A stretch of DNA of 64,000 bases, from the NCBI GenBank assembly GCA_950295325.1, contig OX485808.1, positions 8,250,501 through 8,314,500 on the forward strand, written 5' to 3'. The notes beneath the pieces are model-generated. The model had not been told where the DNA came from, made no database searches, and worked only from the letters and a program-made list of their open reading frames with translations. A program made the translations under genes and the position numbers. This stretch comes from Polytrichum commune. Taxonomy: Eukaryota; Streptophyta; Polytrichopsida; Polytrichales; Polytrichaceae. Positions within the stretch are counted from its first letter, which is position 1; each line of letters opens with the position of its first letter. Shown one piece after another: positions 36,105 through 47,142 of this stretch.

Positions 36105-36794
36105 TGATGAGATGTTTGGACATAATTGGTCGAGATCCTAGTGTTTCCAAGACCAACCATTTGAAGGTTCACATCTTTTGGTTTTTCTTTATACAATTAA
36201 AGAATATATTGTGAATTCCTCTAAATGGATCCGTAATTTTCTTGAAGTCTTGAACTTCAACCAATTATTTTTGAAAATCAACTGGTTTGTTTGTAACTAC
36301 ACTATTTTGTCTAATTAGTGTGGGCTACCATTCGGAGTTACCCATTGCTATAATTTTTTTACCGAGAGCATCATTTTTTACCCAAATAACATAAGTATAT
36401 GGTTTTGTCTAATTAGTGTGGGTCACATTAATTCCAATTACCCACACTATTTTTTATAACTTGAAGTGACCCATCGTACTTTCCAATATGAAAACCAGTG
36501 TGGGCTTTTTTTGTTTGCATATTTGGATGAAAGATCTAAATTTCATCCAATTGTATTTTGCAACTATCCTCGATCCACATGAATTCCCCACACTAAGTTC
36601 CAACCCACATGAAATCCCCACCCACACTAATCAAACAAAACAGTGTAGTTGGTATGCACACCAAAGAATATGATATAACTTAGTTGGTAAAAAAAAATGG
36701 TAATGTCGGTAAAACGTTATAGCAACACGTAACTCCAAACGGTAACCCACACTAGTTAGACAAAATAGTGTAGCGGTTGATTCTCGCTATTCAT
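36105..36794 (-). repeat. AACCGGTT repeat, copy 9, split by TA-type MITE
   Basis: 36105-36299 runs normally to TTTGTAACTA. The rest (GCGGTTGATTCTCGC) follows the inserted element at 36773. Confidence 0.7.
36300..36770. mobile_element. TA-flanked MITE, CACTATTTTGTCTAA ends
   Basis: The ends are inverted over ~58 bp: CACTATTTTGTCTAATTAGT at the left, CACTATTTTGTCTAACTAGT at the right, both continuing GTGGG.TACC.TT.GGAGTTAC. TA lies at 36298-36299 and 36771-36772. Direct copies of TTTTGTCTAATTAGTGTGGG also occur inside (from ~36400). It is non-coding. Confidence 0.85.
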
Positions 36795-36948
36795 GGGGCC
36801 CGAGACTTCCTTTACACGTGAGTTTAAGTGCCACTTGCCAGGTGCTGTGCCAATAGGCACGCACATATGTTGGTGACTAGCTTGAATGTGAGGCAATGGA
36901 AGCTATGGGTAGGCTTGTAGAATAGGACACCATGCTAAGTTATCCGTA

Positions 36949-37341
36949 CACTAAATAGGATATTTAGTGTCACCAATTCTAGTAATTGCCTTGCTCCATA
37001 CTATTTGTAAATCGCGGTATAGTGTCACCAACACTAAATGTTAACCCAACATTATTTGTCACTCCTTGTAAAAAAAAAAAAAAATCTTGGGGGGGGGGGG
37101 GTTATAGATTTATAGTGTTGGAATTACTGTCACTTACAAAGTGATTTTTCATCCAAATTTCAATCATCGATGACAATATTTCATCACAAGTTGTTGACAA
37201 GAGAAGGTAGGGTTTCGGCCAATGGGTGAACTCGTCCATCATCCGCGACAGTATTTGTTCACTTATTCATAAGAAGTGTCATTTGAAAAAGTTACCATAG
37301 TGACATAAAATACCATGTGACACTAAATGTCATATTTAGTG
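36949..37341. mobile_element. TA-flanked MITE, CACTAAATAGG ends
   Basis: CACTAAATAGGATATTTAGT at the left mirrors CACTAAATATGACATTTAGT at the right, both followed by GTCAC. TA flanks both ends. Related to the elements at 6190 and 8580. It includes an A-tract and G-tract near 37070-37101. Confidence 0.85.
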
Positions 37342-37371
37342 TAGTTACCTCTCGGTTTGCCTGCATGTGTC

Positions 37372-37505
37372 TAGGAGAATTTTGGGCTTAATCGGTTGTG
37401 ATCCTAGAGCTCCAAGTCCAACTGGTTACATTTGACATCTTTCAAAGTTTTGTTTATTAGTTCTAGGTATATTATCTAAACTCCTCTTAAAACAATCGGT
37501 AACCC
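37372..37505 (-). repeat. AACCGGTT repeat, copy 10, truncated
   Basis: AGGAGAATTTTGGGCTTAAT, CCAACTGGTTACATTTGACA and AGGTATATTATCTAAACTCC match the first ~130 bases of the family; the rest is lost. Confidence 0.7.
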
Positions 37506-37707
37506 ATGTCACTAAGGCGTTGTGAATGGAGGGTGTGTGGTCGTGGGCATACCACATCCAAGCCATCCATTCACAGAGCCCCATCCTACAGTGTACGAAA
37601 CTGCTCAGGCATCCCAAAAGAAAAGAAAAAACGTCTAACGGATTAAAAACTTGGCGGATGAAAAATCGTTTGCAAGATGAAAGGGTTGATTGTTCATCCC
37701 ATCACAC

Positions 37708-37839
37708 GAGAGCATTTATGTGGGATTTGAAGGTTCCCATAGGGTTCCCTAAGGTCCCCAGAGTGGAACACCATTGGGAACTTAAAGAACCCTCTGCGAA
37801 TCCTCCGGGAACCTTCACAAATCCCACACAAATGCTCTC
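37708..37839. mobile_element. 132-bp foldback MITE
   Basis: GAGAGCATTTATGTGGGATT at the left mirrors GAGAGCATTTGTGTGGGATT at the right, then AAGGTTCCC on both arms. The ends resemble the GAGCAT end of 9073-9344. No clear duplication was found. Confidence 0.75.
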
Positions 37840-37841
37840 AT

Positions 37842-38590
37842 ACAACCGGTTAAATTTCATTTCATTTCATTTCAAGGTTGGTCATCAAAAGGGACTTGGA
37901 GTTGATGGCGAGCACCCTTGGTTCTACCTTTCAGAAGGACGAGGCATGCGTACGAAACCCACCCACCCCCCCCCCCCCCCGGCGCCCATGTTGGCATCCT
38001 CTCCTCCGCAAGTCCTCCTAATGAAACACGTAGTTTGAAATCTTTCATGCAAGATTCGCCAGTGGACGGAGGTGGAGATCTCATCCAACGTGAAGTTTTC
38101 CAAGCTCTACCTGAGGGGCAGAGAAGCCAACAGCCGGGGCAACATACGAACGCCTTCAAATACGTCAGATCGCAATCGACGGCCGAGATCTCTCCCCCCC
38201 CCCGACCACACGGGAGGACGGGCCGGCCGTTCACAATGCCAAAGGTGACGCGGATCGGCAACGAACGAACGAGTGAGTGAGTTATTTCTTTCCAGAAGCC
38301 CAATGGGTTCAATGTGGAAGTAGCTAGCGGCCGGGGTTGTCCTTATTTCTTCCTTGGTGCCAGTGGAGCCTATATAGCTAGTTCCCCCAAATCTACTTTG
38401 ACAGGGTCACGCTTTCCAAGTGTCCCATGCGGAGCCCATGACACTGTAACCAATCACACAGCCTCCACCGGCACACCTAACCTACAAACACGCTTGCTAA
38501 AAATGCCACTTCAAACACGGAGGGAGTGTGTGTGTGTGAGTATGTATACTTTACTATTATTGTCAGACTGTTGTTGAAGGCAATCTAGCT
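37842..38590. other. GC-rich block without a recognised gene
   Basis: Composition rises here, and open frames of 107-170 codons exist on both strands (37526-38038, 37918-38280, 37872-38312). They cross poly-C runs and a foldback element and show no domain. They are probably compositional. An exon of an unseen gene cannot be excluded. Confidence 0.4.
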
Positions 38591-38591
38591 A

Positions 38592-39306
38592 CAGTCCACC
38601 CTCTATAAATGTTACACCTATAAGTGTTAACCCTCTCTAAATGTTAACTTTCTTCTACTCCCCACATATTGCACACTATAAATGTTAAACGTGTTAAATG
38701 TTAACAAAATGGTACTCCCTTCTTTGTAAATTTGACTCTATAAATGTTAACGAATGAAATACAACCATAATATGGATGATAAAAACTACACATCCAATTA
38801 CATTCCTCTCTCTCTCACCATGCGTTAGGGATGTATGGGATGTTTTAGGCTCTATTGGTGGGACTTCTAATGTCGCAGATGATGATTGTCAGGGAGAGGA
38901 GTGTGAGATGGAACCCATTCCATCTTATAGTGACTTGCAATCTAGTTTTGGTACCATTAGAAGGTACATGGAATCACGTTCATGTGATGTGTCCAAGTAT
39001 GTGGGTTTGTTGGTGCAGATTGAGAAATATTTGCAAGTTGTGGATGCAGATGAATCTCACCAAAGAACCATTGATTCATACTTCACCCGTGATTTGTAAA
39101 CTTGATATTAAATAAAGTTTTGATTGGGTTTGCAATTTTATGAATGGTATTCTCTCACAAGGACTCTTCACAATTGCTTATATTTATAAATGTTAAGATT
39201 TGTATATTGTTCAAAAAAGTAATTTTATAATTGTTAATTGTTAACACCTCTATAAATGTTAACTTTGATACACTCCCTAGGGTTAACATTTATAGAGGGT
39301 AGACTG
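38592..39306 (+). mobile_element. pogo/Tigger-like deletion derivative with TA duplication
   Basis: CAGTCCACCCTCTATAAATG at the left mirrors CAGTCTACCCTCTATAAATG at the right. TA lies at 38590-38591 and 39307-39308. CAGT ends with TCTATAAAT and a TA duplication are typical of plant pogo-like elements such as Emigrant and Lemi. TATAAATGTTAA repeats subterminally on both arms. A remnant of a transposase C-terminus is inside. Confidence 0.85.
38776..39099 (+). pseudogene. pogo-like transposase C-terminal remnant
   Basis: The 107-codon frame ends in HQRTIDSYFTRDL, which resembles the QxTIxxYF-type ending of Tigger/pogo transposases. An acidic stretch (DDDCQGEECE) and a helical segment (TIRRYMESRS...LVQIEKYL) precede it. 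DDE and DNA-binding domains are absent, so it cannot act alone. The real exon may begin after GCGTTAG near 38828. The position, orientation and element ends around it support the call; the sequence alone is weak. Confidence 0.5.
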
Positions 39307-39308
39307 TA

Positions 39309-40289
39309 GCTAGTCACACGGATATGCGCACTCATCACACTACTGTAGTTTAATCCACATTCCACACGGTTACATTTTGAATGTTTGTCACCACGGTGAC
39401 AAATTACAAGGAGCGTCGTCGTTGTTGTTTTTTTACTGTGGTTGCCGTACAGATCAATCGATGGAGTTATGAGGTTTTGTGGTTTGATTTTGACTCGAGC
39501 GTATTTTGTGCATGGGTAAGAAGAGGCGACCTGTTTGCCAATGCAACCTCATCGCACATATCGGTGTAGGTGTTTTTGTTTAGTGATTGAAAGAGGATTC
39601 CAACGTACTGAAGTAGGTCGTATTGGAGTTCCGTATGCAAAAGTTATGAGGGTTCAAACTTCTGGTAAGCTTGATGTTAAGGTGGTAGATGTTCTCATGA
39701 ACCATTACGTGTGTGTTGTGCAAGAGTTTGGTGTGTTGGGTTTTAGCATGCACTATCTTAGGTCCAATTGGTTTACCATATTACCCTACTTTTGCTAAAG
39801 AAGTGAGATTCAAAGAAAATTGGTTTTTTTTTTTTTTTTTTCCCATTTTCCTTTTCTTTTGGAAAACCGGACAAAAATCTGTTACATATTTCTCAGGCTT
39901 GCAAGTTTTTGAATCAATCATAACACTCTTTAACTTGACGAACATGTTCATTTCCCAAAGAACCAAGAAAGGTAGATATTGGGATCTTCACAACTTCCAA
40001 TTTGTGAGAACCATTGAGTATGACCCTTAGAATGTTATGGCAACTCCGAATTGCAGCAGATCTAGTGAAGTTCTTGCATTTTGGGTCTCCATGAAGAGCC
40101 CCATCAAACATGCCAAGGCCCCATCAAATTCTCGCACTTATTTACTTATGCACACAAAAACTAAGATTCAAGTAAGCACACGTTTAATTTTTTATGAAAG
40201 AAACTGGATCAAATGATATAACATGTTTTTGCATACTCGCAATTCATTTTTAATGTGTGCATTTCAATATGTAACTCCAATTCAAACAA
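39309..40289. other. No gene assigned; one 87-codon frame
   Basis: The frame at 39535-39798 (+) has fair composition and a Cys-rich start, but no known family. A T-tract (39826-39842) follows. It could be an exon fragment or chance. Confidence 0.35.
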
Positions 40290-40292
40290 TTA

Positions 40293-40709
40293 GGGCATGT
40301 TTACACCGTTGACAAAGGGATGTTAGGAAGAATGATTTAGGGTTTCTCATGGTCATGGCCCCTAGTCCCAAGCCACGCAGAGGAGAAATGCACATCACTT
40401 TGCAAGCCATAAAATTTAGCAAGAGGGGGCAAAGAAAAGGAAAGAAAAGCAAGGGAGTTGTGTCATGACAAAAGACTTGGAGTAATTCTCCACCACGTGG
40501 TGCAGGTTTGCACTTATCATTACACCAATGTAAAAGAGACGTCATCATGGAGAAGGTTGCACTCTTATTTGTGTGGACAAAACGGCCTTCCATTTCTCAA
40601 GCATTCGAGTGTTGAGATGGCTTGCATGTTTAGGAGTCATTTTCTTTTTTCTTTTCTCTAGAAACAATTGAAGTGGATTTATCAAACCAAGAGGAAACCA
40701 AGCCACCCC
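40293..40709. mobile_element. Possible MITE with TTA flanks
   Basis: GGGCATGTTTACACCGTTGA at the left, with TTA on both sides (40290-40292, 40710-40712). The right end (GGGGTGGCTTGG inward) matches only weakly. A similar left end, GGGCATGTTTACACTAGTGA, occurs at 50099. Confidence 0.35.
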
Positions 40710-40712
40710 TTA

Positions 40713-41299
40713 ATCCAGATCATGAGAAATAAATGTGTCAAGGTTGGTGGTGCAAGGAGGGTGGGGGGAGGGGTTAATGTTTAGAGAAGTCGCATGTACA
40801 AAGCACCTCACCATCGCAACAAAAATTGACCTGGTTCTTTTGAGCTCCTAAAATCGGCGTGTTTAATAATTTGGTTTCTCTGTTGACATGGATGGTTTCG
40901 TTCCAAGCTCTATGAATGATTTGAGAGACATTCGTCTACTTTGAGGAGATGATAATTCTACATCTCAATCTAACTCACACAAATGATGAGTCACCTTCCT
41001 ACTTACAGTGAAAAATTATCCATATGTCAATTCAAGTGCACCTGCAAGTGGCACTTCCTCCCCATGGTGTTAACACATGCCCAAATGAACTGACGACGAA
41101 TAGGAGATTCTAGTGCTCCCAATTTTCAAATTCCATCTCATATTGGGAGCCCTATCATTCAATTGTGAAGAAGGCTTTTGGCCCACAAACTTGCAACATA
41201 CATATACTTCAAACACTTCAATGAATCCCCCATGCTTAAGAAGAAAATGCAACCCCTTGTACTAGATACCCACGAGCCACAAACATTGAAATATATGTA
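40713..41299. other. No gene recognised
   Basis: AT-rich DNA without element ends or domains. Confidence 0.5.
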
Positions 41300-41389
41300 C
41301 AATATGCCCTCTATTAGTGTTAACAGTTATAATTTAGGGCAAATATAAACCCCCAATTATAAATGTGAATATTTATGGAGGGGAGACTG
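41300..41389. mobile_element. 90-bp pogo-type mini-element
   Basis: The whole stretch is an imperfect palindrome. The right end reads inward CAGTCTCCCCTCCATAAATA and the left CAATATGCCCTCTATTAGTG, both continuing to TTATAATT. It matches the CAGTCTACCCTCTATAAATG end of the element at 38592. The left flank is TA and the right is TC. Confidence 0.6.
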
Positions 41390-41501
41390 TCTCTTACTAC
41401 TTTATCTAGTATCCAGTCAGCAGGGTCGAATATCGGGAATGTAATCTTGGGGTTGTATTGTATTTTTCTAGTTATTGTGGGGTACTAATAAGTTATCTCC
41501 A

Positions 41502-42113
41502 GTGTTCAGGATGATTTGTGGGCATAATCGGTCAAGATCCTAGTGTTTCCAAATCCAACTGGTTACATGTTGTGATTCTTTCAGTTTTTCTTGATGAATT
41601 TGAAGTAAATTCCATAGATTTTTTCAAAATAACATGTGCTTTTCCTTGAAGTCTAGCACTTCGACCGGTTACTTCTCAAATTCAACCAGTTCATCTGTAA
41701 CTACATTGATTGTCCCATTTAGTGAGGGCTAGCTAGTAGTGCGTGTGGAAAATTAGTGCCACAAGAAGATCTAGGGTTTCGGGAGCTCAAAGTGTTTTTG
41801 CCGTTGTTTTTGTCAGATTTCAATGAGTAGCAACGCTACCAAACCATTCTACAATGCCTCAAGTCGTTGTTGCTACTGCACCATCGAGAAGGATTCTAAA
41901 AGTTGCAACCTCGAGTTTCAAAGCACCTTAGAATACACATTAGTCTTCTTGAAATGTATGGTGAATGAGCACATATTCATAAATTTAGTATCACTTGGTG
42001 AACATTTGAGCCCTCACTAATTTTGAGAAGTGACAAAATGGTGTGTGTTTAAGGAATTAGTACCACACGCACTAAATGGGATCATCAGTATAGTGGGGAG
42101 TTCTCCCCGTTCA
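41502..42113 (-). repeat. AACCGGTT repeat, copy 11, split by TA-type MITE
   Basis: 41502-41703 (GGGCATAATCGG, TTCGACCGGTTACTTC, CATCTGTAACTA) continues after the insert as GTGGGGAGTTCTCCCCG at 42093. Confidence 0.75.
41704..42090. mobile_element. TA-flanked MITE, CATTGAT/TACTGAT ends
   Basis: CATTGATTGTCCCATTTAGT at the left mirrors TACTGATGATCCCATTTAGT at the right, with TA on both sides. It shares GTGCGTGTGGAAAATTAGTG and AGAAGATCTAGGGTTTCG with 14325-14749. Confidence 0.75.
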
Positions 42114-42299
42114 TTGGTTACCTTAACTCCATGTTCAATGTTGACCATGTGACCATGCCAATCTATTTGCCTCGATACATGCCAAGGTATAACTTCACGA
42201 GTAAGTTAGTAATGGAAACAAAATTACTTTCCAAGGGTTGTGGTAACACATAACATTATTAAGCAATGTGCCTCTGTTTTCTGTACGCCTTGAGATCAC

Positions 42300-42384
42300 A
42301 CCCATGGGATGCCCCAACATAATGCAAGGAGACTAAGATCAAGTCTAAATTTGCACTAGGTTGGGGCATCCCATGGTTATATTC
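42300..42384. mobile_element. ~80-bp foldback
   Basis: CCATGGGATGCCCCAAC at 42303-42319 is mirrored by GTTGGGGCATCCCATGG at 42363-42379, and the pairing continues inward imperfectly. It is either a very short MITE or a remnant. Confidence 0.65.
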
Positions 42385-42655
42385 TTAGGGCCCACGTGAA
42401 CATAGCTTAATATTGCTATGCGATGATCATACACGTGTGTTACATTTTTTTATATGAACCTTGAACATGATGGGAGTTGCTTTGGAACTACCAAATAGCC
42501 TGCCAATTTTAAATGACGATGAATACCATTAAAACAGTTTTTAATACGTGCCGCTCCTTTCCAATATGTGCACCCATATGTTTAGCGTGGGTTGCAATAA
42601 TTTCCACACACAAAGGTTCCAAGTCTCATATGATATATTTGAATGGTAAATTTGC

Positions 42656-42992
42656 GCCCCTGGGCTAGATCACATCTTCATTCGGCTGGGCCCCGCCCAT
42701 CCCACGTTTCCTTCACTGTCCGGTCTTCCTGCCCACACATGCATGGGAACTCTTCCTTGTTGGGAGCCAATGTCACAATACCCGGTCAAAATTGCAAATA
42801 TTCAAGTTGACATCACTTTCATTACTCCCGAGTTAGTTGATGAAGTTCCTTCACATGCCAAAAGAGCTTAATGGCTTAAGTGACGTATTGTCACATTAGT
42901 TCCCATGCATAAGTAGGTAGGAAGACCAGGCAGTGAAGGAGGCATGGGAGGGGCAGAGCCTAGCTAAATCAAGATGTGATTGAGCCCAGGGC
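42656..42992. mobile_element. 337-bp foldback with ~110-bp arms
   Basis: GCCCCTGGGCTAGATCACAT at the left pairs with GCCCTGGGCTCAATCACATC at the right. Both arms continue through GGTCTTCCT and ATGCATGGGAACT. It is non-coding, with no clear target duplication. Confidence 0.75.
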
Positions 42993-43826
42993 ACAGATCA
43001 ACACCCTAACATGCTATTCATAGTGTGTAACTTATCACATCATTGTTGTTGTAGTTCAACATTTATTAAGAAAGACTTGTAGTGGATCCATAAACGTTGA
43101 AGGGGCCACATAATAGTGTGCTTCTTAGGGATGGTTATTATCTCGAATGATGGTGAGCACCGGGGTCGATCCCCGTAGAAAGGTCCCATAGAAGGTCGAG
43201 GCATCTATAACCAATCAAACAAGAGAGTTTTGCATTTGTTAGGAGGAGTAATAGCCGGGGGTTGTTTTTCTTGCGGATAGAAACAAATTCCAAGGAGGAT
43301 GCTTATTTTAAATAGAAAATCATGAATATGGAAATTGTTACAAATTTTGAAGCGGTGAAGTTTAGGGGAACACACAATCACACAATCAATTTATGGGTTA
43401 ATCCATAACCGCTCATCTAAATGCTACTTCTTGGCTGCGACAATTGTCAAACTTCTTATGAGGGCATTCAATCACAAGCCACCACCACATAAACCTTAAC
43501 TCTGTTTGTTGAACAACATAGATCTCATTCATGTCGGCATCACAAGTATCCTAGTGAGTAGTTAAATGGACCTAGTCGGCTATGGATGCCCCGACCTTAG
43601 TTGGTTGAAGGTGAGAAAAGTTGCCCGCACAAAGCACCTCACTAGCACACCTTATTTTTATCAAGCTCCGTGTCACGAGCATGTTGTTTCTTTGCATCTT
43701 TTTTTAACTCGATTTATTGAATGATTTGGTCATTATATGCCATACTCACGTGGCTACACCAACACCAACACCAACACCGACACCGACACCTATGCACGCC
43801 TCCTAATCCAATGACTATAACACATC
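42993..43826. other. No gene recognised; possible retroelement relic
   Basis: GAGCACCGGGGTCGATCCCC at 43163-43182 resembles a motif seen near some plant LTR retrotransposons, but no LTR, primer site or frame supports it. A degenerate ACACC(A/G) repeat lies at ~43756-43791. Confidence 0.3.
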
Positions 43827-44275
43827 TTAGGGGCGGTTTACACTATGGACCATGAAGTCGTCCCACGGCCGTTTAAGCGATGTGATTGGACGTTGAAGTC
43901 GTCCCGGGACGACTTGGGTTTACACCAAGGAAAAAATGGCAGAGTGACCACGGAGGTTGAGGTCCACAAATTTTGTATTTTAAGCCTACTATATCCACTG
44001 GCATGGTCCAACGGGTTTTCCGTTGGGAGGGGCAAAAGAGGTGGTCCTGGAAAAACAGTCAGGGGCCCATGGCAGAAAAATGCCAAAATAAAATTTTTAA
44101 TAAATTTTTATTGTCCGCTGCAGGTTACTGTTAAAACGGATTAACGGTTTAATTTCAGGGCACAATGAAAAGGCCGTTATATGAAGGATTTGTCATTTCT
44201 CTTTCTTGCAACATAGTGATAGAGTGATAGATTTTTTTTCGCAGATTTTTTTCGCAAAATTTTTTTTCCGCAGAA

Positions 44276-45745
44276 ATGGAAGGATACTTTGTTGATGAGG
44301 AAGCACGTAGAGAGTCACAAGGAGAGTGGTCACAAAATTCAAAGTGGATGCAACGAGTGTCAAATCAAAATTTCAGAGAGAATCAAAATTCGATTTCACG
44401 AATGTTGCAAGGTCCGAATGTGCTCCCCAACACTTTTAGTGTATTTCATCCTCCTCCACTTCTGAACATGACAAATTACAGACAAGGAGGACAGTTAGAT
44501 AGTCATCATGTTATAGAAGAAATGTTTGAAGAAAAAGAAGAAACCGAGGGAGCAGCAAAGAGCCAACTAGCAGGAAGAAAGAGGGGGCGTGTTACAAAAG
44601 AATCAACAAAGAAGATGAAGAAAGGCGACAAGAGGAATACAATCGAAATTGGCGAATCGGAAGAAGAAGAAGAAGAAATTAGCAGAATCAAATGGAAGGA
44701 TTTTGAAGTGCATCACCTGATAGCAATTCGCGGGGAGATGGAGGAAGAATTCACAAAAACAGCAAACAAGCAAGGTAATATGTTTTTCAAATTTTTTTGT
44801 AATTTGATTTTTGGTAAAAGGTAAATGTGGTAAAAGGTAGATGTGGTAAATGTGGTAAAAAGTAAATGTGGTAAAAGGTAAATATGGTAAAAGGTAAAAG
44901 ATAAAAGGTAAACGTATGATGTTGGCCGTATGATGGGCCCATAGAGGCCGAGGCCTTAGCCTTAGCCTTAGCCTTAGCCTTAGCCGTAAGCCCCTATGCC
45001 CCCCCTCCCCCCATAGTCGGGCGGGAGCTGCCGCGGGGGCTTCGAGTTTTGTTACTGTATTTAGTAAAAGTTTGTCAAGGTCGGGAATGGAACCCGCGTC
45101 TCCTCTACCCTAAACCTCTATCCTTACCACTACGTTACACTCCCTACTTCGATACCAATGACGTCGCTTATGTCCTTATACTACACTTCAACTATGCTGA
45201 ATTTTTTTTTTCAGGGTCAATTTCAACATCTTTTAGCTTCTGGTTTGGAGTTTTTAATGTGTTTTCCTGTTGCTACTGTAGGTACCAACTCTTGGCTCAA
45301 ATTGCATATTCGAATGGTCGCTGCAATCAAAGGTTTCAACCGTTCCTGGTTATCGTGCAAAAAAAAATACAAAACCATCTTAAGTGAATACAGAACTGAC
45401 AAGAGAGCAAATGAAATTTCAGGCAGTGATAGAAAACAAGAATGCAAGTGGTTTACAGAGATGGATCAATGGTATGGTAGTAGGGCCAGTGTTCACAATG
45501 AAATTCCTGCTAGTGCTACAGAATCTTGGGCAGAAGATAATATTCCTTCTACCCCTACACCGTCTCAGACAACAACTTCTGCACCGCCAACACAAGAGAA
45601 GAAAAAGAAGACACAAGAGAAGATTGAAAATCTTCTAGAACAGGTTGTAGGAAATTCAGGGGCACTTCTTGCTTCATTCCAAGAATCTACTGCTATCCTC
45701 AAGAATATGGATAAGAATTTTGCAGCTCTTATAGCTAAATTCTAG
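44276..45745 (+). CDS. Harbinger Myb/trihelix-like protein, two exons
   Basis: Exon 1 is 44276-44774 and exon 2 is 45282-45745, with intron GTAATATG...TACTGTAG. Splicing gives 320 codons in frame (phase 1). In Harbinger elements the second protein binds DNA and helps bring the transposase to the nucleus and the ends. Exon 1 carries a basic stretch (AGRKRGRVTKESTKKMKK), an acidic run, then WKDFEVHHLIAIRGEMEEEF. Exon 2 opens GTNSWLKLHIRMVAAIKGFN and continues RSWLSCKKKYKTIL, together a Trp-containing trihelix-like fold across the splice. The C-terminus has a Pro/Thr linker and a helical LLEQVVGNSGALLASFQES tail. The alternative acceptor at 45213 breaks this domain, so 45281 is preferred. The intron holds a tRNA-like sequence and GTGGTAAA repeats. 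Confidence 0.8.
44812..44990. repeat. GTGGTAAAAG(T) and GCCTTA tandem runs in the Myb intron
   Basis: GGTAAAAGGTAAATGTGGTA-type units fill 44812-44910. GCCTTA repeats about five times at 44950-44983. Confidence 0.85.
45072..45146 (-). mobile_element. tRNA-like sequence or SINE head in the Myb intron
   Basis: On the minus strand, TAACGTAGTGGTAAGG fits a pol III A box/D-arm. GGGTTCCATTCCCGACC ~45 bases later fits a B box/T-arm with a closed CGGG/CCCG stem. No paired acceptor stem is visible, so an active tRNA gene is unlikely. It may be a SINE or tRNA relic captured by the transposon. Confidence 0.5.
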
Positions 45746-45801
45746 ATTTAATCACTATCACTATCAGTTTCCATAATACTAGATTTCTGCCGTAGTTTGT
45801 A

Positions 45802-47142
45802 TTACCACAAACTTTCTGCCAATGTTTCGTGCATCGTTGTAGCTTCCCGCAGAAGGTCATTAGCCTTCTCATTTTCTCTCAATAAAAATAAATTTGTCTC
45901 TTCATCATTTTCTTCATCTGCAATTGGCATATCTTCCCTAGCTAATATCCTTCTTCGCACTTCCGCAATTCCAGCTCTTTCTCCTCGTAATTCACTGCCT
46001 TCTCCTACTTCACCCTCGCTAATTCTTCTAGATAATTTATTTTCTGCTTCAATAATCCAATCTTCTTCTATACCTTCGTTATTGACAATGCATATATTGT
46101 GCAATACTATACAAGTTGCTACAATATCAGGCATATTCCTCAAAGGTACCTCAGATCATTTCATTATCAATCTCCATCTGCCCTTCAAAATCCCGAACGC
46201 CCTTTCTACGCACATCCTCGTCGAAGATTGTATGAAATTCCAATTTCCCTCTTTCCCGGATAACGCTGTTTTTCCACCCTTAAATGGACAATACATCCAA
46301 GGTCGTACCGGATATGCCGCATCTCCTATCAACTTGTAAGGCTGGAATTTACCCTCAATACAAGCTCGTCCAATTTTTGTCACTTGAAATACTGCCCAAT
46401 CGTGAAGACTCCCTGCCCACCCAAACTCATAATCCCAAAACATGCAATCAGGTCCAACAATTCCCTGTAAAATCGCTGAATGAAATGACTTCCTACAGTA
46501 ATAATCTTCTCCCCCGAGTATAGGAGTTAAAACAGGAATATGTGATCCATCTATCGCACCTATAATGTAAGGTATTCCGTGCAACTTTTCGAACTTTGAA
46601 GCTAAAACCCTAAACTGTGATTCACTTGGAGTTTGCACGAAAATTGGTTGAAGATGCTTTCTTACGGCTCTGCAAAATTCTCTCACTATTATAGATATTG
46701 TGCTTTTATGTACTCCATACAAATCACCTATTGTTTGCAATCCATCACCACTACCCAACCGATGCAATGACATCGCTATCCTCTCTTGCACCGGTACCGA
46801 AACCCTAAAACGAGTATCCTCTTTCTTCAAATAAGGACCCAACCTCTCATACAAGAACCTAAATGTCGTATATGTCACTCGCGTTCGCTTTCTAAATTCT
46901 TTCTCCGTCCACGAACCTAATAGCAACCGGTCCACAAAACCTAACATCCTCTCTTGACTCCATATGTTCCTCTCTTTACGTCCAATGCTTTCGTAAACCA
47001 CGCTCAAAATTGCAAATTTTTCCCATTCTCCTTGCAAAATCAGTGTTTGAATGCCTACAACATTCTTCACAAGCATGTACAAAAATATGTACAATCCTAG
47101 TAGCACAACTAGCTTCCTCCTCCTCTCTTCCATTTCGACCAT
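45802..47142 (-). pseudogene. Harbinger DDE transposase with one in-frame TGA
   Basis: The frame runs from ATG at 47142 to a stop at 45802, 446 codons, broken only by TGA at 46156-46158 (codon 329). Residues ~120-160 form a helix-turn-helix (IGDLYGVHKSTIS). The nuclease domain shows GAIDGSHIP (Asp198), SLHDWAVF (Asp248), LIGDAAYPVRPW (Asp274) and VERAFGILKGRW (Glu313), all hallmarks of PIF/Harbinger. After the TGA the same frame continues with NMPDIVATCIVLHNICI, the usual next block of the family, so the stop is secondary; CGA to TGA is the simplest origin. If translated up to the stop, the product keeps every acidic motif but loses the C-terminal helices. A hydrophobic stretch at 11-30 is unusual. 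Promoter elements were not recognised. Confidence 0.9.

Noticed and set aside
37526-38312. Overlapping open frames of 107-170 codons on both strands in a GC-rich block
   Set aside because: They cross a foldback element and poly-C tracts, overlap each other, and show no domain or consistent codon pattern. GC-rich DNA lacks stops by chance.
39535-39798. 87-codon Cys-containing frame
   Set aside because: Fair composition but no family, no splice partner and no promoter; left unannotated as a gene.
43160-43190. CGGGG/CCCCG stem around TCGAT resembling a tRNA T-arm
   Set aside because: The loop is too short for a T-arm and no A box, anticodon arm or acceptor stem is nearby.
45214-45745. Myb exon 2 starting at the TTTTTTTTTTCAG acceptor (45213)
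   Set aside because: That acceptor puts the trihelix block GTNSWLKLHIRM out of frame, while the acceptor at 45281 restores it with matching phase.
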